Origin: Curtobacterium sp. VKM Ac-2865
GTDB taxonomy: Bacteria > Actinomycetota > Actinomycetes > Actinomycetales > Microbacteriaceae
NCBI RefSeq assembly: GCF_015350905.1
Contig: NZ_JADKRZ010000003.1
Coordinates: forward strand, 62,001-126,000
DNA length: 64,000 bases
Reading direction: 5' to 3'
The position numbers and the translations under genes are program-made. Under the pieces are notes generated by a model. That model saw only the letters and a program-made list of their open reading frames with translations, made no database searches and was not told the DNA's origin. How positions within the stretch are numbered: position 1 is the first letter of the stretch; each line of letters begins with the position of its first letter. Shown here piece by piece: positions 18,008-25,397 of this stretch.

Positions 18008-18014
18008 CTCGCGC

Positions 18015-19157
18015 ATGGACGTCCTCGTCACCGTTGTACTGGTCATCGTCGTGGCCCTCGTGTTCGACTTCACGAACGGCTTCCACGACACCGCGAACGC
18101 CATGGCCACCTCGGTCGCCACGGGAGCCCTCAAGCCCCGCACCGCCGTCATCATCTCCGCCGTCCTCAACCTGGTGGGCGCGTTCCTGTCCACCGAGGTG
18201 GCGAAGACCGTCTCGCAGGGCATCATCCGCGAGGGCCAGGACGGCATCCACATCTCGCCCACGATGATCTTCGCCGGACTCGTCGGCGCCGTGCTCTGGA
18301 ACCTCGGCACGTGGTACTTCGGCCTGCCGTCGTCGTCCACGCATGCGCTGTTCGGCGGGCTCATCGGCGCCTCGATCATCGGTGCCGGGCTGAACTCGGT
18401 CGACTGGGTCACCGTCGTCTCGAAGGTCGTGCTGCCCGCGCTGCTCTCCCCGGTGATCGCCGGGCTGATCGCCCTGGCCGCCACCTACCTGGCCTACACG
18501 ATCACGAAGAACGCGACGACTCACGGTGCCGCGACCGGCTTCCGACACGGGCAGACCATCTCGGCCTCGCTGGTGTCGCTGGCGCACGGCACCAACGACG
18601 CGCAGAAGACCATGGGCGTCATCACGCTGACCCTCATCGCCGCGAACTACCAGGACGCCGGGACCGGTCCCGAGCTCTGGGTGATCCTGGCCTGCGGGAT
18701 GGCGATCGCGCTCGGCACCTACATGGGCGGCTGGCGCATCATGCAGACCGTCGGCAAGAAGATCTCCGACGTGCAGAGCCCGCAGGGCTTCGCGGCGGAG
18801 ACCAGCTCGGCCGCCACCATCCTGGTGTCATCGCACCTAGGCTTCGCGCTCTCCACCACCCACGTCACGAGCGGTTCCGTCATCGGCTCCGGCCTCGGCA
18901 AGAAGCTGGCCGACGTGCACTGGGGCGTCGTCGGGCGCATCGTCATCGCCTGGGTGATCACGCTCCCGTCGGCCGCGGTGGTCGGCGGCCTGGCGACCTG
19001 GCTGGCCTCGACGTCGACGATCGGTCTCGTGATCGTCGCGGTGCTGGCCCTCGCCGGCGGCCTGACCTTCTACACACTGGCGCGTCGCAAGCCGATCTCG
19101 GCGAGTGACGTCAACGAGGGCACCACGGAGCGCGAGCCCGTGGCTGCCGAGAGCTGA
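18015..19157 (+). CDS. pit: PiT-family inorganic phosphate transporter
   Basis: A 380-residue membrane protein that imports phosphate, probably as metal-phosphate, with protons. Both PiT signature repeats are clear: FTNGFHDTANAMATSVATGAL near residues 17-36 and SLAHGTNDAQKTMGVITL in the second half. About ten hydrophobic helices can be counted. Length and layout fit low-affinity Pit. The next gene starts 11 bases later and encodes an 89-residue membrane protein, so the two are one operon. No PhoU or pho-regulator gene is adjacent. Confidence 0.94.
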   Translation: MDVLVTVVLVIVVALVFDFTNGFHDTANAMATSVATGALKPRTAVIISAVLNLVGAFLSTEVAKTVSQGIIREGQDGIHISPTMIFAGLVGAVLWNLGTWYFGLPSSSTHALFGGLIGASIIGAGLNSVDWVTVVSKVVLPALLSPVIAGLIALAATYLAYTITKNATTHGAATGFRHGQTISASLVSLAHGTNDAQKTMGVITLTLIAANYQDAGTGPELWVILACGMAIALGTYMGGWRIMQTVGKKISDVQSPQGFAAETSSAATILVSSHLGFALSTTHVTSGSVIGSGLGKKLADVHWGVVGRIVIAWVITLPSAAVVGGLATWLASTSTIGLVIVAVLALAGGLTFYTLARRKPISASDVNEGTTEREPVAAES

Positions 19158-19168
19158 GAGGCACCCTG

Positions 19169-19438
19169 ATGACCATCGACTTCAGCGCGATCGCGACCGT
19201 CGCCGGCGTGGGATTCGTGGCGGCCGTGGGGGTCGTCCTGTTGTACACACTCGGCCTCCGGCTGCTCGGGGTCGGTCAACCGGCCGATGCGGGCGGCGAG
19301 AAGACGCAGTACAGCGAGGAGACGCCCCGCAGCGGGACCACGCCGCCGATCGCCCTCGCCGGTGCCGGGCTCTGCTTCGCCGTGTGCGTCGCCGCGGTCC
19401 TCTACGGCATCTGGATGACGATCCCGCAGTTCCACTGA
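19169..19438 (+). CDS. Small two-helix membrane protein cotranscribed with pit
   Basis: An 89-residue protein with two hydrophobic helices (about 8-33 and 59-82) joined by a polar loop containing Lys, Thr, Tyr and Glu. I recognise no named family, but a protein of this size and shape commonly follows pit in actinobacteria. It may be an accessory or stabilising subunit. The GAGAGGCACCCTG sequence before the ATG gives a weak ribosome site, overlapping the end of pit. Confidence 0.7.
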   Translation: MTIDFSAIATVAGVGFVAAVGVVLLYTLGLRLLGVGQPADAGGEKTQYSEETPRSGTTPPIALAGAGLCFAVCVAAVLYGIWMTIPQFH

Positions 19439-19448
19439 GCGATGTGAC

Positions 19449-19558
19449 GCCGGTGTCTCGACTCGAGACACCGGCGTCTGCGCGAGACCCCGTCCCACCG
19501 TCGAGACGCCGCCGATCCTGGCGGCGTCTCGTTCGTCCCGAGGCGTCTCGCGCAGACA
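19449..19558. repeat. Nested hairpin array built on GTCTCG/CGAGAC
   Basis: Three structures are packed in 110 bases. First is a perfect 14-bp palindrome (19449-19462 with 19464-19477). Second is an outer stem GTCTGCGCGAGAC/GTCTCGCGCAGAC (19477-19489 with 19546-19558). Third is an inner stem GAGACGCCGCC/GGCGGCGTCTC (19504-19514 with 19521-19531). More GTC(TC)GCGCAGAC words follow to about 19590. It fills the gap between the pit operon and the amidase gene. Confidence 0.7.
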
Positions 19559-19629
19559 CCCCCGTCGCGCAGACATCCCTGTCTCGCAGCCCCCCGGCGC
19601 CTCACCACCCCGCCTGGGATGATCGGCAC

Positions 19630-20559
19630 GTGACCCATCACCGCCTCGAGAGCTCCCCCGCCACCGCTGTCGACGTCTTCACGGCCGAGCGCTCCCCCGT
19701 GCTCACCGCCTCCCCCGGCGACACCGTCACGGTCCACACGCTGAGCGCGGCCGGCTACACCGAACGCCAGCGGGAACCGGGCGTTGACGTCCCGACCCTG
19801 ATCGACCCGCGCCGAGGCCACTGCCTGGTCGGCCCGATCGCCCTCGAGGGTGCGCGCCCCGGCCAGGTCCTCGCGATCCACTTCGACGACCTCGTGCCGG
19901 ACGACTGGGGCTACACCGGCTCGGGTGGCGTCGACACCGAGCTGAACCGAGCGCTCGGACTGGCCGATCCGTCCACGCGCGGGCCGCTCCTCTGGGACAT
20001 CGACGTCGCCGGGGGCACCGCGCACAACCAGCTCGGGCTCGGGGTCCGCACGGCACCGTTCCTCGGGGTCGTCGGCCTGCCGCCCGAGGCCACCGGCGAG
20101 CACTCCACGATCCCGCCCCGCCCGGTCGGGGGCGGCAACATCGACTGCCGCGAGCTCGTGGCCGGCGCGACGCTCTACCTGCCCGTCACGGTCCCCGAGG
20201 CGTTGCTCTTCGTCGGCGACGGCCACGCCGCCCAGGGCGACGGCGAGGTCTCGGGCACCGCGGTCGAGTGCGGCATGACCACGACGATGACGCTCTCGCT
20301 CCTCGACGCGGCGCCGGTCGAGGGCATCCACGCCGACACCCCGGCCGGCCGCATCACGTTCGGCTTCGACGCCGACCTCAACGCTGCGACCGCGACCGCG
20401 CTGGACCGGATGGTGGACTGGATCGCCGGCACGCACGACATCACCCGCGCCCAGGCACTCGCCATGGCCAGCGTCGCCGTCAGCATGCGCGTCACCCAGG
20501 TCGCGAACCGCACCTGGGGCGTGCACGCCCTGCTCCCGCACGACGCGGTCCTCGTGTAG
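19630..20559 (+). CDS. Acetamidase/formamidase family protein
   Basis: A 309-residue cytoplasmic amidase of the FmdA/AmdA family, which hydrolyses short amides such as formamide or acetamide to acid and ammonia. Family features are the DPRRGHCLVGPIALEGARPGQVL block, the central PPRPVGGGNIDCREL with the conserved GGN-D, VGDGHAAQGDGEVSGTAVEC, and the MRVTQVAN segment. The frame is open well upstream into the hairpin region. The GTG at 19630 is chosen because the conserved N-terminus starts soon after it. The actual amide is unknown. A palindromic element follows. Confidence 0.88.
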   Translation: MTHHRLESSPATAVDVFTAERSPVLTASPGDTVTVHTLSAAGYTERQREPGVDVPTLIDPRRGHCLVGPIALEGARPGQVLAIHFDDLVPDDWGYTGSGGVDTELNRALGLADPSTRGPLLWDIDVAGGTAHNQLGLGVRTAPFLGVVGLPPEATGEHSTIPPRPVGGGNIDCRELVAGATLYLPVTVPEALLFVGDGHAAQGDGEVSGTAVECGMTTTMTLSLLDAAPVEGIHADTPAGRITFGFDADLNAATATALDRMVDWIAGTHDITRAQALAMASVAVSMRVTQVANRTWGVHALLPHDAVLV

Positions 20560-20571
20560 TCAGCCACGGCA

Positions 20572-20633
20572 CCGGACTGGAGGCCCCACTCGCGTTCCCG
20601 ACGTCGGCACCGCGAGTCGAGCCTCCAGTCCGG
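20572..20633. repeat. GGACTGGAGGC palindromic element, copy 2
   Basis: Perfect 13-bp arms CCGGACTGGAGGC (20572-20584) and GCCTCCAGTCCGG (20621-20633) with an inner ACTCGCG/CGCGAGT pair. It starts 12 bases after the amidase stop, so it probably terminates that transcript. Confidence 0.8.
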
Positions 20634-20679
20634 CGCCTGTGGTGCGCGTTCCTTCCCACATCGCCCGCGGTGGCAAGCG

Positions 20680-20726
20680 GAATCGCGCGTAGGGGGACGG
20701 AACATCCGACCCGCTACGCGCGATTC
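20680..20726. repeat. 13-bp inverted repeat with 21-base loop
   Basis: GAATCGCGCGTAG (20680-20692) and CTACGCGCGATTC (20714-20726) pair perfectly. Further CTACGCGC words lie at about 20751. It is downstream of the amidase gene and 3' of the convergent SDR gene. No gene is visible between 20560 and 20841. Confidence 0.6.
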
Positions 20727-20766
20727 GACCTACCATGCCGGGAACGATCCCCTACGCGCAGGAGGA

Positions 20767-20818
20767 CCCACACGCGGAAGCCCACCACGCGCGGAACAAC
20801 CCACCACGCGCGGAACCA
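20767..20818. repeat. Three tandem copies of a ~19-base CCCACCACGCGCGGAA unit
   Basis: Copies begin near 20767 (shorter), 20781 and 20800, with the last two nearly identical. They lie just past the stop of the minus-strand SDR gene. No function is evident. Confidence 0.55.
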
Positions 20819-20841
20819 CCCGCGCGCGCTCCGCACCACCC

Positions 20842-21594
20842 TCAGTGCGCGGAGTACCCGCCGTCGACCAGGTGGTAGCTCCCGCTGATGAACGAGGCCT
20901 TGTCGCTGAGCAGGAACAGCACCAGCGCGGCGACCTCGGCGTCGGTGCCGAGGCGCTTCGCGGCGTGCTCGGCCTCGAGCGCGGAGAGCTGCTCAGCGGA
21001 CAGGGACGACCGCACCAGAGGCGTGTCGATGAAGCCCGGGCCGACGGCGTTCGTGCGGATGCCCTGCGCCGTGTACTCGAGCGCCGCGACCTTCGTCAGG
21101 CCGACGAGCGCGTGCTTCGAGGCCACGTAGGCCGCGTTCTGCGCGAGCCCGACCGAGCCGAGCACCGACGACATGTTCACGATCGCGCCGCCACCGGAGG
21201 CGAGCATCGCCGGGATCTCGTAGCGCAGCCCGTAGAAGACGCCGTCGAGGTCCACCCCACGGACGCGGTCCCAGGCGGCGACGTCGTACTCGCCGATCGG
21301 CTGCGGGGCGGCCCCGATGCCGGCGTTGTTCACGGCGAGGTGCAGCCCGCCGTACGTGTCGACCGCGAACTGCACGGCGCGCTCGTTGTCGGCGGCGACG
21401 GCCGAGTTCGCCGTGAACGCCACGGCGGTCCCACCGGCCGACTCGATCGCGCCGGCGACCCGCTCGGCGGCGTCCTGCTTGATGTCGGTGACGACGACCC
21501 GCGCGCCCGCCGCAGCGAGCTCCTTCGCGATGGCCTCGCCGATGCCGCTGCCGCCACCGGTGACGACGGCGACCTTGCCCTCGAACTCGGACAT
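20842..21594 (-). CDS. Short-chain dehydrogenase/reductase (classical SDR)
   Basis: A 250-residue SDR with the cofactor motif TGGGSGIGEA near residue 13, an Asp at the end of strand 2 (VVVTDIKQ, suggesting NAD preference), NNAG near residue 90, and the catalytic Ser, Tyr-x-x-x-Lys (SSVLGSVG; YVASK). The C-terminus ends SGSYHLVDGGYSAH. The ATG at 21594 has GGAG upstream and was preferred over an in-frame upstream ATG. It is divergent from a MarR gene, which may control both. The substrate is unknown. Confidence 0.9.
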   Translation of the reverse strand: MSEFEGKVAVVTGGGSGIGEAIAKELAAAGARVVVTDIKQDAAERVAGAIESAGGTAVAFTANSAVAADNERAVQFAVDTYGGLHLAVNNAGIGAAPQPIGEYDVAAWDRVRGVDLDGVFYGLRYEIPAMLASGGGAIVNMSSVLGSVGLAQNAAYVASKHALVGLTKVAALEYTAQGIRTNAVGPGFIDTPLVRSSLSAEQLSALEAEHAAKRLGTDAEVAALVLFLLSDKASFISGSYHLVDGGYSAH

Positions 21595-21671
21595 GACCTG
21601 CTCCAATCCTCGGCAACACCTGTTGCCCATACGTCGCACGGTACACCTGCGATGCGCACCGCGGCCCAACC

Positions 21672-21688
21672 AGTTCGTTCACTGAACT
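21672..21688. promoter_or_regulatory. Inverted repeat between SDR and MarR genes (candidate MarR operator)
   Basis: AGTTC and GAACT frame the site, and an inner GTTCA-C-TGAAC is a perfect 11-base palindrome. It lies 8 bases upstream of the -10 of the marR gene and in the SDR promoter region, the usual place for an autoregulatory MarR site. Confidence 0.5.
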
Positions 21689-21695
21689 AATGAGT

Positions 21696-21701
21696 TAGGC
21701 T
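21696..21701 (+). promoter_or_regulatory. -10 element (TAGGCT) of the marR-MFS operon
   Basis: TAGGCT lies 6 bases before the GTG at 21708, indicating a leaderless transcript. Confidence 0.5.
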
Positions 21702-21707
21702 GACGAG

Positions 21708-22121
21708 GTGACGCACCTCAGCACCGACCTCCGCGTGGCCGTGAACCGGCTCTCCCGGACCCTGCGTGCGCAGAAGGCCGACAGCACCATGAGCGACGCG
21801 GTGTTCTCCGCCCTCGCACGCCTGCACCGCGAGGGCCCGCTGACCCTGGCGGACCTGAGCCGGCACGAGGGCGTCACCCCACCCTCGATGACGAAGACCG
21901 TCGCCGCCCTGGTCGAGCTCGGCCTCGCGACGAAGGCCGACCACGGGGACGACCGCCGCAAGGTGCTCATCGCGACGACCCCGGCCGGGGCGGACGTCGT
22001 CGTCGAGACCCGACGTCGCCGCGACGACTGGCTCACCCCGCGCCTGGCGGTGCTCACGCCCGCCGAACGCCGCGTGCTCACCGAGGCCACCGACATCATG
22101 AGGAGGCTGGCCCAGCCGTGA
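21708..22121 (+). CDS. MarR family transcriptional regulator
   Basis: A 137-residue winged-helix regulator. The HTH region reads TLADLSRHEGVTPPSMTKTVAALVELGLA, followed by the wing with the conserved DDRRK turn near residue 82. Helices at both ends form the dimer interface. It overlaps the MFS exporter gene by 4 bases (GTGA), so it probably represses its own operon until a drug-like ligand binds. The inverted repeat at 21672-21688 is the likely operator. Confidence 0.88.
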   Translation: MTHLSTDLRVAVNRLSRTLRAQKADSTMSDAVFSALARLHREGPLTLADLSRHEGVTPPSMTKTVAALVELGLATKADHGDDRRKVLIATTPAGADVVVETRRRRDDWLTPRLAVLTPAERRVLTEATDIMRRLAQP

Positions 22122-23464
22122 CCGCCATGTTCCGGTCCCTCTCGGGACGCAACTACCGCATCTGGTTCGCCGGGGCACTCGTGTCCAACGTCGGCACCTG
22201 GATGCAGCGCACCGCGCAGGACTGGATCGTCCTGACGCAGCTCACCCACAACGACGCGATCGCGGTCGGCACGACGATGGCGCTGCAGTTCGGACCGCAG
22301 CTCCTGCTCCTCCCCTGGACCGGCCTGGTCGCCGACCGCTTCGACCGCCGCCGCACGCTCATGGTCACGCAGGCGCTGATGGGGCTGCTCGGCCTGGGCC
22401 TCGGCATCATGGTCGTCACCGAGACGGCGACCCTGCTCTGGCTGTACGGCTTCGCCCTGGCGCTCGGCATCGTGGCGGCCTTCGACACCCCGGTCCGCCA
22501 GGCCTTCGTCTCCGACGTGGTCACCGGCGAACAGGTCTCGAACGCCGTCGCGCTGAACTCCGCCTCGTTCAACGCCGCCCGGCTCATCGGCCCAGCGGTC
22601 GCCGGCGTGATGATCGCCGCGGTCGGGTCCGGCTGGGTGTTCATCATCAACGCGGCGTCGTTCGCAGCGGTCCTCGGCGCCCTGGCGTTCGTCGACCCCG
22701 AACAGCTCGCGGACCGGCCGAAGGCCAAGCGCGGCAAGGGCCAGATCGTCGCCGGCTTCCGGTACGTCCGCACCAGACCGGACATCATCGTGGTCCTCGC
22801 GATGATCTTCGTCGTCGGCACGTTCGGCGTGAACTTCCCGATCTTCACCTCGACGATGGCGCGGGTGGAGTTCCACAAGGGTGCCAGCGAGTTCGGCCTG
22901 CTCAGCTCGGTGATGGCGGTCGGCTCGGTGCTCGGCGCGCTCCTCTCCGCCCGCCGCGAGCGCCCCAGGATGCGCCTGCTCGTCATCGCGTCCGGCGGCT
23001 TCGGGCTCGCGTGCACCGCGGCGGCGCTCGCTCCGACGTACTGGACCTTCGCGATCGTGCTCGTCTTCGTCGGCCTGGCGTCGCTGACGTTCATGACCAC
23101 CGCGAACGCCCTCGTCCAGACCACCACAAGCGCGGCGATGCGCGGCCGTGTGATGGCGCTCTACATGGCCATCTTCGCGGGCGGCACCCCGATCGGCGCC
23201 CCCGTGGTCGGCGCCGTCGCGGACGCCTTCGGCCCCCGCTGGGCGATCGGCGTCGGTGCCGCGTCCGGCTTCGTCGCGCTGGCGATCGCGCTCGTCTGGC
23301 TCGTCCGGCACGAGCACTTCCGCCTCCGGTACGACGCCGACTCGCGGCTCCACCTCGCCGTGACCCACTCGATCCCGGTGGTCGGCGCGCCCAGGTCAGC
23401 CGCCGAGGTCCGTGACGACCTGCAGCGGGACGAGGCGGTCGCCGACCGCTCCAGCGCCTCCTGA
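22118..23464 (+). CDS. MFS exporter of the DHA3 (enterobactin/macrolide efflux) type
   Basis: A 448-residue, 12-helix transporter. The N-terminus FRSLSGRNYRIWFAGALVSNVGTWMQRTAQDW and the loop-2 motif GLVADRFDRRRTLM are those of the EntS/MefA-like DHA3 family. The SFNAARLIGPAVAGV motif lies in helix 5. The cytoplasmic tail is short and charged. Translation is coupled to the preceding MarR gene. The exported compound is unknown. The stop is followed after 11 bases by a palindromic element shared with the convergent alpha-E gene. Confidence 0.9.
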   Translation: MTAMFRSLSGRNYRIWFAGALVSNVGTWMQRTAQDWIVLTQLTHNDAIAVGTTMALQFGPQLLLLPWTGLVADRFDRRRTLMVTQALMGLLGLGLGIMVVTETATLLWLYGFALALGIVAAFDTPVRQAFVSDVVTGEQVSNAVALNSASFNAARLIGPAVAGVMIAAVGSGWVFIINAASFAAVLGALAFVDPEQLADRPKAKRGKGQIVAGFRYVRTRPDIIVVLAMIFVVGTFGVNFPIFTSTMARVEFHKGASEFGLLSSVMAVGSVLGALLSARRERPRMRLLVIASGGFGLACTAAALAPTYWTFAIVLVFVGLASLTFMTTANALVQTTTSAAMRGRVMALYMAIFAGGTPIGAPVVGAVADAFGPRWAIGVGAASGFVALAIALVWLVRHEHFRLRYDADSRLHLAVTHSIPVVGAPRSAAEVRDDLQRDEAVADRSSAS

Positions 23465-23475
23465 CGGTCCGGCAC

Positions 23476-23530
23476 CCCACCGGACAGGAGGCTCCCCACC
23501 GGTCCGCCACCGAGCCTCCCGTCCGGTGGG
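23476..23530. repeat. GGACnGGAGGC palindromic element, copy 3 (variant)
   Basis: Eighteen-base arms (23476-23493 and 23513-23530, CCCACCGGAC-GGAGGCT) match at 17 positions. It lies between two convergent genes and can terminate both. Confidence 0.8.
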
Positions 23531-23553
23531 TGCGCGGGTCCGCGCTCCGGACG

Positions 23554-24450
23554 TCAGCGCGCGGGTTCGGCGGCGGCGAAGACGCGGTCCTCGAGGGCAG
23601 TGGCGACGCGTTCCGCGACCGCGGCGAGCCGGGCACCGGCGCCCCTGGCCGCATCGAGCGCCTCGGCTGGCGGGATCCGCTGGAGTGCCCGCCGGGCGTC
23701 GCGGAGTTCCGCGAGCTCCTCGGTCACGGCACTCGACGCGACGTCCGCCAGGCACTCCTCGGCCCGCTGCGTCAGGAACAGCACCGAGCGTGGGCTGCGC
23801 GCGTCGAGGAGCAGGAACGCCGCGGCCTCGGCGGCGGGTGCCCCCGGGCGGGACCCACGGTGGAAGGCCTCGCCGGCACCGCACGCCCGGAGCGCGGTGC
23901 CCCACGACGTGGCGGACGTCGGTTCGAGCAGGTCGGACGCCAGGAGCCGCGCGGTGGCAGCGCAGCGGGCCAGGGACCGACCGAGCGTGAAGAACTCCCA
24001 GACCTCGTCGCGGCTGGCGTCGCCCTCGACCACGCCGATCGCCAGGGCACTGCGCTCGCGCACCCAGCCGAGGAACTCGTGCTCCCGGCCACCGGCGATC
24101 TTGCGGGGCATCCGCGACCGCGTGACGTTGAGGCAGTCCCAGAGCTCGGTCGACACGACGTCCCGGGCTCGGCGGGCGTCGTCCCGCGCCACGGCCACGG
24201 CGTTCGCGATGGAGGCCGGCTCGTGCCGGTCGAGTGCGAGCGCCTCGAGGGTCGTCGAGCGGTCGAGGACGGTCGCTGGACGGATCGCCGCTCCGGCGAC
24301 CACGCGGAGCTCCCGCGCGATCGCGGGCTCGCCGGCGCCCGTGGCCGGATCGGACCGCGTCAGGTACACGTCGAGCAGCCGAGCGATCACGTCCGCGCGC
24401 TCGACCGCGGCACCGACGCGGAACACACTCCCGGCGAGTCGGCTCAGCAC
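23554..24450 (-). CDS. Alpha-E domain protein (DUF403), solitary and divergent
   Basis: The N-terminus VLSRLAGSVFRVGAAVERADVIARLLDVYL matches the alpha-E opening MLSR-AE-xFW-GRYxERA-x-ARxLDV, though the usual FW-GR is replaced by FRVGAA. The rest is all-helical, about 298 residues. Alpha-E proteins usually sit beside an ATP-grasp/GCS2-like protein and a transglutaminase-like protein in a peptide-synthesis or modification cassette. None of those partners is here. The GTG start has GGAG upstream. The frame stays open far upstream, but similarity begins at this GTG. Confidence 0.7.
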   Translation of the reverse strand: MLSRLAGSVFRVGAAVERADVIARLLDVYLTRSDPATGAGEPAIARELRVVAGAAIRPATVLDRSTTLEALALDRHEPASIANAVAVARDDARRARDVVSTELWDCLNVTRSRMPRKIAGGREHEFLGWVRERSALAIGVVEGDASRDEVWEFFTLGRSLARCAATARLLASDLLEPTSATSWGTALRACGAGEAFHRGSRPGAPAAEAAAFLLLDARSPRSVLFLTQRAEECLADVASSAVTEELAELRDARRALQRIPPAEALDAARGAGARLAAVAERVATALEDRVFAAAEPAR

Positions 24451-24560
24451 CGCGGCTCCTGCATCCCGTGAACCTACTGAGCCCGCATTGCGTCGGTGTT
24501 TCGGGGCCGCGTCACGGGTGTTGCGAACGCGCGGACCGGCTTGATCGCTAGACAACCTAA

Positions 24561-24573
24561 CTAGGCAGCCTAG
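24561..24573. promoter_or_regulatory. Palindrome CTAGGCAGCCTAG, candidate MarR operator
   Basis: A perfect 13-base palindrome overlapping the -10 (TAGAAT) of the marR gene at 24584. The companion words CTAGACAACCTAACTAGG just upstream may form a second half-site. Confidence 0.55.
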
Positions 24574-24576
24574 AAT
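24571..24576 (+). promoter_or_regulatory. -10 element (TAGAAT) of the second marR gene
   Basis: TAGAAT lies 7 bases before the ATG at 24584. TAGACA at 24549-24554, 16 bases upstream, is a possible -35. Confidence 0.5.
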
Positions 24577-24583
24577 CACGATC

Positions 24584-25171
24584 ATGAGTTCCGAGGTGAC
24601 GACGAACACCATGGGGCACTGGTACGGCACCAGGTCCCGGGTCGACGCAACGGACGTGCTCGACGCCCTCCGGCGGTACCGCACGGCCGAGAGCGCCGCG
24701 CAGCGTCGCGCCCGAGAAGCCCTGGGGATCGGCGAGAACGCGCTCCTGGCGCTCCGCGTCCTGGTCGACGCCGAGTCCGACGGCCACGCGGTGAACGCCA
24801 AGGAGCTCGCGGAACGCCTGCAGATCACCCCGGCATCCACGTCCGCACTCGTCGACCGACTCGTCCAGAGCGGGCACGTCGAGCGCCGACCCGACCCGAA
24901 CGACCGCCGTGGGGTCATCCTCAGCGCGTCGGGGTCGTCGATGCGCCGTGCCCTCACCGTCATCGACGAGCTGGACACCCGCGCCTTCACCGTGGCCGAG
25001 CACCTGCCCTCGATGGACATGGCCGTCGTCGTGGAGTTCCTCGAGGAGATGGCCTCGGTCGTCGACGAGATCGACGCCGACAAGACGGCCAGGCGCGCCG
25101 ACGGGCCCCGGTCCGTGCCGCCGCGTGCGGAGCGTCCCGCACCCTCGGATGGCTCACCGCAGCACGCGTAG
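24584..25171 (+). CDS. MarR family transcriptional regulator
   Basis: A 195-residue MarR protein. The HTH reads NAKELAERLQITPASTSALVDRLVQSGHVERRPDPNDRRGV, with the wing DPNDRR typical of the family. A helical C-terminus and a disordered Pro/Arg tail follow. The N-terminal 30 residues are longer than usual. It is leaderless and overlapped by a perfect palindrome at its own promoter, so autorepression is likely. Its targets are not obvious from the neighbours. A 67-residue gene follows with its own promoter. Confidence 0.87.
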   Translation: MSSEVTTNTMGHWYGTRSRVDATDVLDALRRYRTAESAAQRRAREALGIGENALLALRVLVDAESDGHAVNAKELAERLQITPASTSALVDRLVQSGHVERRPDPNDRRGVILSASGSSMRRALTVIDELDTRAFTVAEHLPSMDMAVVVEFLEEMASVVDEIDADKTARRADGPRSVPPRAERPAPSDGSPQHA

Positions 25172-25174
25172 CCT
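25169..25174 (+). promoter_or_regulatory. -10 element (TAGCCT) of the 67-residue gene
   Basis: TAGCCT stands 6 bases before the ATG at 25181 and overlaps the marR stop codon. Confidence 0.5.
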
Positions 25175-25180
25175 GCAGTC

Positions 25181-25384
25181 ATGACGGAACCCCGGCCCCG
25201 CGAGCCCGAGGACGACATGCCCCTCGCCGAGCTCGACGCGCGGGCCCGGGCTGACGCCGCACTCCGACGCATCCGGGACGGCTCCGACCCGGCACGTGAG
25301 GCCTTCGACCTCGCCAACATCATGAACGACGAAGCCGTCGGACGCCTCGGGACGAGACTCCGACGGCTCTTCCGCCGCGACTAG
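25181..25384 (+). CDS. Small charged protein of unknown function
   Basis: A 67-residue hydrophilic protein rich in Asp, Arg and Glu, predicted mostly helical, ending in a basic RLRRLFRRD. There is no membrane segment or known motif. The leaderless promoter signature directly in front of the ATG supports it as a real gene rather than noise. No partner can be assigned. Confidence 0.6.
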   Translation: MTEPRPREPEDDMPLAELDARARADAALRRIRDGSDPAREAFDLANIMNDEAVGRLGTRLRRLFRRD

Positions 25385-25397
25385 TGCGGCGTGCTGC

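Noticed and set aside
17952..18014. Earlier ATG for the phosphate transporter
   Set aside because: The extra 21 residues are Arg/Pro-rich and would span the promoter hexamer at 18002-18007. The conserved family start is at 18015.
23554..25323. A 589-codon minus-strand reading of the alpha-E gene
   Set aside because: The upstream half is antisense to the MarR gene at 24584, and the family similarity begins at the GTG at 24450.
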